Assembly: GCA_037974965.1 (NCBI GenBank) | Contig: JBBPFI010000007.1 | Span: forward strand, 248,001-312,000 | Source of the DNA: Dacryopinax spathularia | Taxonomy: Eukaryota > Basidiomycota > Dacrymycetes > Dacrymycetales > Dacrymycetaceae | Direction of reading: 5' to 3' | DNA length: 64,000 bases | Shown: positions 58,143 to 64,000 of the stretch, piece after piece | Position numbering within the stretch: position 1 is the stretch's first letter | Layout of the letters: each line of letters opens with the position of its first letter | Made by a program: the position numbers and the translations under genes | The notes under the pieces: generated by a model | Seen by the model: the letters and a program-made list of their open reading frames with translations, nothing else | Told to the model about the DNA's origin: nothing | Databases searched by the model: none

Positions 58143-58932
58143 CTAGTCCTCCAGCTCCGAATCTACTGCTGCCAAGAAATCCAACATCTGCGGGCCCATC
58201 AGAACTATAATCCTATTCTGGAGACAATATGCCACGTACGGTCTGATGTCGTTTTACGCCCATCTGTTTCCCCAACTCGGTCTGCAGAGAATGAGCCAGG
58301 AATACGCTGCCTTGTGTGAAACCCTACCTTAAGACTCCCAGCAATCTTCAGCAACTTATCATGAAAGTGCGCGATGGCCGTATCTTCTCGCCCTTGGACA
58401 TACAGCGGTCGGTTTGTAACAGCAGAGAATGCAGCACAACGCATGATACCTGGTCACCTATCAGCAAGGCCCGAATTCCGGACCAGACAGACTTACCAAA
58501 TGCGCCAATCGCATCCAGCCTATCTGCATCCTGTACACAATGCAGCTCCACACAACCATCCTCCCATTCGCCCCATTCCCCTTGCGCCCGTTTTCGCTTC
58601 TCCTTACTCCAACTAACATTCTCGATCACCCTCTTCAAAAAAGCAGCTTGCTCCTCCTCCATCTTGCCGTAGATCTCGGCTAACCCTGCAGTTCCAGATT
58701 CTGACGTAGCGTACTTGTGGTCGTTGATATCGTGCAATAGTGATGCCATCTCTACCAGCCAGATATTTATGGGGGTAGAGGGTGGTATTGACCGAGCTAG
58801 TCGGAGAGCGGTTTTGCGGACTCGCTGGACGTGGTGTACGTCGTGTGATGGGTCGTTGTTCGCCATCTCGGTCCGCATCAGCTGCTCGGCCGAGCGCAGG
58901 AGCTCCTGTTGGATCGGGGTATATGCGGACAT
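58143..58932 (-). CDS. HD-domain phosphohydrolase (YedJ-like)
   Basis: Three exons (58497-58932, 58328-58449, 58143-58187) close in frame to 200 residues, the family's usual length. The metal-binding H..HD..D pattern is complete: SHDVHHVQRV near residue 30, SLLHDINDHKY near residue 65, and DADRLDAIGAFG near residue 140. FHDKLLKIAG and MLDFLAAVDSELED form the family's C-terminal helices. Such enzymes remove phosphate from nucleotides or similar small molecules; the substrate is not known. It is tail-to-tail with the DUF1917 gene (91 bp apart) and divergent from RFC5. Confidence 0.87.
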
Positions 58933-59121
58933 GCTCTAGCCAGACGTTAATGAGAAGGAATCCTCAACAGGGTAGGGGAGGTAACATTATGAAATTCTTG
59001 CTGGTGGCCGCACGGACGACCAGTCACCGCATGACGCGCACGACGCGTCCCTCTTCCCTGAAAGCGCGTCGAGCACCTTTTCGGACATTACGTCCTCCTC
59101 CTCATCCCTTCAACGTTCATC
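58933..59121. promoter_or_regulatory. Divergent HD-hydrolase/RFC5 promoter with MCB box
   Basis: GACGCGTC at 59042-59049 contains ACGCGT, with a nearby ACGCGC, about 75 bp before the RFC5 start. It matches the MCB boxes upstream of HUS1. Confidence 0.55.
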
Positions 59122-60704
59122 ATGTCTCTCTGGGTCGATAAGGTACCTATACCTTTCACTGATTTACGTGGCTCTGACGCTTGTGTCTGTAGTACCGTCC
59201 GCGAACACTCGATGACCTGCACTACCATCCGGAGCTCTCAGCGCGGTTACGCTCTCTGGTGCGTCCCACTGACCCTGCTCGCGGAAGTCTCGCTGACTCT
59301 TCACCAGGCTGGGTCGGGCGACTTTCCTCATATGCTATTCTATGGACCATCCGGAGCAGGAAAGAAGACACGAGTAGCATGTGTGTTGCGAGAGCTGTAT
59401 GGGCCTGGTGCGGAGAAGGTGTGTCTCCAGAACGTTACCTGGCTGGGTATATGCTCATGTCTTCATAGCTCAAGATAGAACAACGCGTCTTCTTAACACC
59501 CTCGAAGCGGAAGTTGGATGTGAATGTCGTGATGAGCAACTTCCACCTCGAGCTAACACCAAGGTATGATGACGTTGAGCTGCGCTGGTACTGCGGCTGA
59601 CCGTTACGGACAGTGATGTCGGTATATACGATCGACAGGTCATACAAGAGATCCTGAAGGAGATCGCTCAAACCCAGCAAGTGGATCTGAATGCCAAGCA
59701 AAGGTTCAAAGGTGCGGTCGTCTAGGCTCATCCGCCATGCTCGTACTTATTCGTCTTCCTAGTGGTGGTTATCAACGAGGCGGACCAGCTATCACGTGAC
59801 GCCCAAGCTGCCCTGCGTCGGACGATGGAGAAGTACATGACCAATCTGCGGATAATATTGGTCGCAAATAGCACAAGCAAGCTTATTGCGCCGATTAAGA
59901 GCCGTTGTCTGCTTGTTCGAGTTGCTGCACCTACACCAGAAGAGGTGCGTTATTTTACCTCGCTAGACTTACCCGAAGTCTGACGAATATTACGATCAGA
60001 TGCAAACGGTCTTGGCGTATGTTGCAAAAAAGGAACGCTTCGATCTGCCACCAGATGTTTCGTCAAGAATAGTGGAGGAAGCCGTAGGAAACTTGCGACG
60101 AGCGCTACTCGTGCTCGAGGCATTAAAAATGCAATAGTACGTAATCCTTATCGCGTAATCAATTGTGCCAAGACTTATTCTCTTGGCAGTCCAGATCTGA
60201 ATGCGGAGAAGCTGGAGATTGCCAAGCCAGACTGGGAAACATATTGTATGAAAGTGGCCGACCTCATCGTCACCGAGCAGAGCGCGCAAAGGATTCTGGA
60301 CGTACGGACGAAGCTCTATGAACTGATCTCCCACTGTATCCCCCCAACGCTCATAATCAAGGTGCGTCACGCGGCTGCGATTGGAAAATAGACTATTCAT
60401 CCGCCATCAGACATTGGCAGACCGCGTAGTGGAGCAAGTAGATGAGGCGCTAAAGGCCGATATAATGCACTGGGCCGCATTCTACGTACGCTTCCTTAAC
60501 GTTCAGCCTTTACGAGTCCCGCTGATCCGAGGATTAGGAACATCGTATGAGACAGGGCAGCAAAAAGATATACCACCTCGAAGCATGGGTCGTTAAAGTC
60601 ATGAGCTTGTACAAGGTGAGCACCTAGACCGGATGTGCATTCGCACGCTGATAGGGTGCTAGCATTTTATGTTCGATATCGACCTTACCGGATTTGAGGA
60701 TTAG
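59122..60704 (+). CDS. RFC5: Replication factor C subunit 5 (human RFC3 type)
   Basis: A clamp-loader subunit common to RFC and its checkpoint and cohesion variants; it loads PCNA and, with RAD17/Rad24, the 9-1-1 clamp. Eleven exons (59122-59142, 59193-59258, 59308-59418, 59469-59563, 59614-59711, 59763-59944, 60000-60136, 60190-60361, 60411-60485, 60538-60615, 60663-60704) close in frame to 358 residues. It begins MSLWVDKYRPRTLDDLHYH. The P-loop FYGPSGAGKKTR has the GKKT variant typical of this subunit. VVVINEADQLSRDAQAALRR is the Walker B region with the Asn-Glu variant of this subunit, and IAPIKSRCLL contains the SRC arginine-finger motif. The end MFDIDLTGFED is conserved. The first coding exon is only 21 nt. 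Confidence 0.95.
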
Positions 60705-61643
60705 TGGGTTGCGGTGGTGGAGTAAATTCGACGGCTGCATTCTTCTTCGGCAGTCTTTCTCTGGCTTGATCGGTACAGATGCCGAATGAACATGTTCATG
60801 ACTCGGAATGTTCCCTGACCGTTTCCAGTCGAATACTGGAAGATCTGCAAAGAAAGTCGGCGGGATCCCGCCGCAGCGGGTATCGATCCCATGCCTGAGG
60901 ATCCGGTTGCATATCCGAAGATGGAAGAATGGCCTGTTTGAGCAGCGGGAGCACGAGTCCGCGATCAGACGGAGAACGCCAAGCCCGAGAAGACGACAGC
61001 GGCACTTCTTATGGTTGAGACTGCGATGAAATGACTGTCCATTGTGGACGTCACGCTGCCAGGCACCGCGAACTCCGCCGGTCTGGAGGATGCGGGGGCA
61101 CGTCAATGGGCTGTCTTTGCCTGACGAATCAGCACGGCGCATGGGGGATGGGACGAGGGACTGAGACTGCGGGCCAACCCGACTCTTATCTCTCGAACAC
61201 ACACGAGACCCTGATTCTATTTTTGGGAGTCTTCTCCTTATCGGCCACCTCGCATTCGCGCATTGTTTGCTGAACAGCATTTGCCCGTCATTCCAGAACT
61301 GAACATGGATTCTGACAGCACGAATATCATCGGACGTCGTCTCGTATATATACCAGAATGACCCCATCACCGCGGTTGTCTTCCGCCGACCGCGAGGAAC
61401 CACCCTTCTGGCTTTCAGGTACGCACTGCTTGGCAGCACACGCTGGACGCGAACATCTTTTTGCTCACCCTCTCTCTTCTCTGCTCTCTTCTTTACCAGC
61501 AACGGTCGAGTCTGGCTAGTACGCCATTCTAGTATTGGGAGTCGTGCAACCTGAAGCGGAGCCTTGTTCCCGACGGTCGACACTTCACTACCGGCACCTC
61601 AACTTGTCTCGGAACACACTACTTCCCACCGAGTTCTTGAGCC
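60705..61643. other. Long upstream region of the ammonium transporter
   Basis: About 940 bp with no supported gene; open frames on the minus strand have no recognisable content. GATA-type cores (GATAAG/CTTATC) occur, for example CTTATC at about 61181, which may matter for nitrogen control, but such short sites are common. Confidence 0.4.
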
Positions 61644-63226
61644 ATGGCATCCGGCTATAATAGCACTGGCTACTTCACGCCGGGTGAGTCCCATAGCAAT
61701 GCTATAATTCTAGTGACTGACACACTGCGCAGATTGGCTGGACACGGGCGACAATGCCTGGCAGATGACGGCTGCCACGCTGGTCGGCCTCCAGTCGTAA
61801 GTACGCAATATTGATGAATACGGATGACCGCTAACGCGGGGTCCAGAATTCCTGGGCTGGCCATCATGTATGCGGGTATCGTGAAGGCAAGCCACTTTAC
61901 GCATCCAAGAATCATATAGTGACCGTCATACAGCGTAAATGGGCCGTAAACTCCTCGTTTATGGTCTTCTACGCTTTCGCCAGCGTACTCATTTGTTGGG
62001 TAATCTGGGCGTACAAGATGGGATTCGGTGAACAATGGGGCGCAGCACCATTCGTCGGCACACCAGGGCCGGTCCTGACGATGGATCAGGAACTTGTTCA
62101 AGCCCTCCTCCCAACTTCCGGCATCACAGCGAATTATCCGATGTCGACCATGATTTACTTCCAGTTCGTCTTCGCCGCGATCACCCTCGTCATCTTGGCC
62201 GGTGCCCTGCTGGGCCGCATGAACTTCCTCGCCTGGATGCTTTTCGTCCCGCTCTGGCTCACTTTCTCCTACGTCGTTGGCGCCTTCTCCCTTTGGGGTG
62301 GTGGGTTCCTTGCAAGCCGAGGCGTCATCGATTATTCCGGTGGATATGTCATCCATGTTTCCTCCGGTACAGCAGGGTTCGTCGCGGCGTACTGGGTCGG
62401 CCCGCGCCTTCCTCAAGACCGCGAAGATTTCCGGCCGAATAACGTGCTCCTCGCCCTTGTGGGTGCTGGTATCCTCTGGACAGGCTGGAACGGCTTCAAT
62501 GGTGGTGACCCGTACGCAGCCAGCGCCGATGCAGGCGCAGCCGTTCTCAACACGAACATCGCGACCGCCATGAGTCTGCTGGTATGGACGATCCTCGACC
62601 TCATCTTCTTCAAGAAGCCGGCGGTTATTGGCGCGGTGCAAGGCATGATTACCGGTTTGGTAGCCATCACGCCCGCGGCTGGTGTCGTGGCCGGTTGGGG
62701 TGCGGTCATCATCGGTGCTCTGTCCGGTTCGATCCCTTGGGTATCGATGAACTACTTCGGCAAGAAGTATCCTCCTTGGACCTGGGTTGATGACACGCTC
62801 GGCGTCTACCACACTCACTTGGCTGCCGGCGTAGTAGGCGGTATGGCCACCGGACTCTTCGCAACCGCCGAAGGCTGCGCCGCCTTCGCGCTCACCAATC
62901 CGGGCGGCGCGATCGAAGGCAACTGGAAACAAGTCTGGCTGCAGCTCGTCGGCGCATTGTTCATTATCGGCCTCAACCTGGTCATGACCTCCATCATCTG
63001 CTGCTTCATTAAGTACGTATGCCGGATCCCGCTGCGTATGTCCGACGAGGCGCTCTTGATCGGTGATGATGCTGCGCATGGAGAGGATGCGTACGCGTTC
63101 GGCGATGCGGTCCAGCCCAGCTTGCGCGGAAGCCCAAGGCGCGAAATGATGGCTCTGCACGAGCTGGAGGAGGGTAACGGAAAGGGCCATGCAGGTGCTG
63201 CTGCCACGTCCCGTACCGAGCCGTGA
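61644..63226 (+). CDS. Ammonium transporter (AMT/MEP family)
   Basis: A plasma-membrane ammonium permease. Four exons (61644-61683, 61733-61796, 61847-61886, 61934-63226) close in frame to 478 residues with about eleven membrane helices, typical of Mep/Amt. Hallmarks: [20 protein letters not shown] near the N-terminus, [20 protein letters not shown] (first conserved pore His), [20 protein letters not shown], and [20 protein letters not shown] (second pore His region). The third intron starts GC (GCAAGC..CAG). The TGA used here lies inside CCGTGAGTCC, a strong GT donor. Splicing of a 49-nt intron (63224-63272) would instead end the protein about six residues later at about 63288, so the C-terminus is open. 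Confidence 0.93.
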
Positions 63227-64000
63227 GTCCCTATTTGGCATGTCCGCTGGCAGTCGTTGACCTTCAAACAGAGTCCAGGCAGGATATTGAGCTGCCCAAT
63301 CGACCTTAGCTGGAGGGGATAAAGGAGTCCCCTTGGCAAATCAAGCATTTGTTTCGCCCCTTACTCAATTCGAGGTTTCTAATGTTCTATGCGGTTGGTT
63401 CAAGGGCGTATTTGCTGGTAGCGCTTTACGCCTACGTGTTCTTACGATAATTTGGCTCAGAAGTAATAGAATGCTGATCTGGCCTGCGAAGTGCGCAACT
63501 AACCGAGCTTTCCGGTCTGTCGAAAGCGAGGTTATGAGAGGCCGGATACCGCCGGCTCGTTTGGTACAAACGGGTCGTACGACAGGGGTAGAATAAGGGT
63601 TATCAGGGGACCGCATGGTCAGGGGTAGCTGTCTGTCGATGACAGGGCATCCTCAGTTGTCATTGGCCGATCAAAGATATGCTCTCTCTGGAACACACCG
63701 AGACATCCGAGATAGGCGGCCGCTGATGATCACTGATCCGGCTCCTTTTTGGGTGTTGCTCTATGGCCGTGAACAACCGTTTCTGCTTTGAGCGGGCCGA
63801 CATGCCTGGCCTTGCGGCTTTTTCGGAGCTATGACATCAATTGAATTCTTCAGTTTCGCTACATTGGATACTGCTCATAGCGTGACGCTCGCTGTCCCGA
63901 TGCAGTGATGCGTCCTATGCGGCTATCGCTCTTGCAATCCAGGACCTCAAGAGGTGGTATGCTACAGATCGCGGAACTTGTTGGTAGCCTACATGACAGT
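63227..64000. other. 3' flank of the ammonium transporter, no gene seen
   Basis: No supported gene, RNA or repeat. It may include the last few codons of the transporter if the alternative splice at 63224 is used. Confidence 0.45.

Noticed and set aside
61670-63241. Long minus-strand frame opposite the ammonium transporter
   Set aside because: It is the antisense shadow of a conserved membrane protein with strong third-position GC bias; composition is His/Asp/Arg-rich and unnatural.

Overview
This is a 64 kb stretch of a GC-rich, intron-dense fungal nuclear genome. Host genes have many short introns (about 45-150 nt, donors mostly GTGCGT, GTACGT or GTAAG), KDZ-, Harbinger- and EnSpm/TNP2-type transposons, and proteins such as SVF1, GUP1, NUP84 and HUS1. 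This fits a basidiomycete in Agaricomycotina, probably a Tremellomycete. The class is an inference from gene style only. No rRNA, tRNA, CRISPR array or LTR/viral element was recognised.

Layout. (1) 1 to about 12.79 kb: the right part of a very large KDZ transposon with an intact-looking transposase (620-4102) and at least six cargo genes on both strands. Its left end lies outside the window. (2) 13.0-21.8 kb: host genes SVF1, OMA1, an RMD1/DUF155 protein and COX4; the last two, and OMA1, are mitochondrial. (3) 22.1-27.4 kb: an AT-rich island between inverted repeats, then a PIF/Harbinger element with a DDE transposase and an ORF1-like partner, then a hairpin and a WD40-like remnant. (4) 28.0-35.9 kb: GUP1, a Zn2Cys6 transcription factor, a Maf-family pyrophosphatase and an FHA/G-patch protein. 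(5) 36.1-45.3 kb: an EnSpm/TNP2-type element with three genes. (6) 45.5-63.3 kb: SELO, an unrecognised gene, NUP84, a MARVEL protein, HUS1, a DUF1917 protein, an HD hydrolase, RFC5 and an ammonium transporter.

The most striking observation concerns the three transposons. They belong to three unrelated superfamilies, and each is peppered from end to end with its own private short motif, through exons, introns and spacers alike: GATC in the KDZ element, ACTGGT/ACCAGT in Harbinger, and GCGAAATGGG-like boxes in the EnSpm element. The motifs occur in different reading frames and in introns, so they look selected as DNA rather than as protein. The closest known precedent is the VANC anti-silencing system of Arabidopsis VANDAL elements, where an element-encoded protein binds a short motif that has spread through its own family. 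Here the cargo genes of each element are candidate readers.

Among host genes, HUS1 (9-1-1 checkpoint clamp) and RFC5 (a subunit shared by the clamp loaders) lie 3 kb apart, and both divergent promoters carry ACGCGT (MCB-type) boxes, consistent with G1/S co-regulation. Most host gene models were assembled by hand from splice signals and close in frame over all exons.
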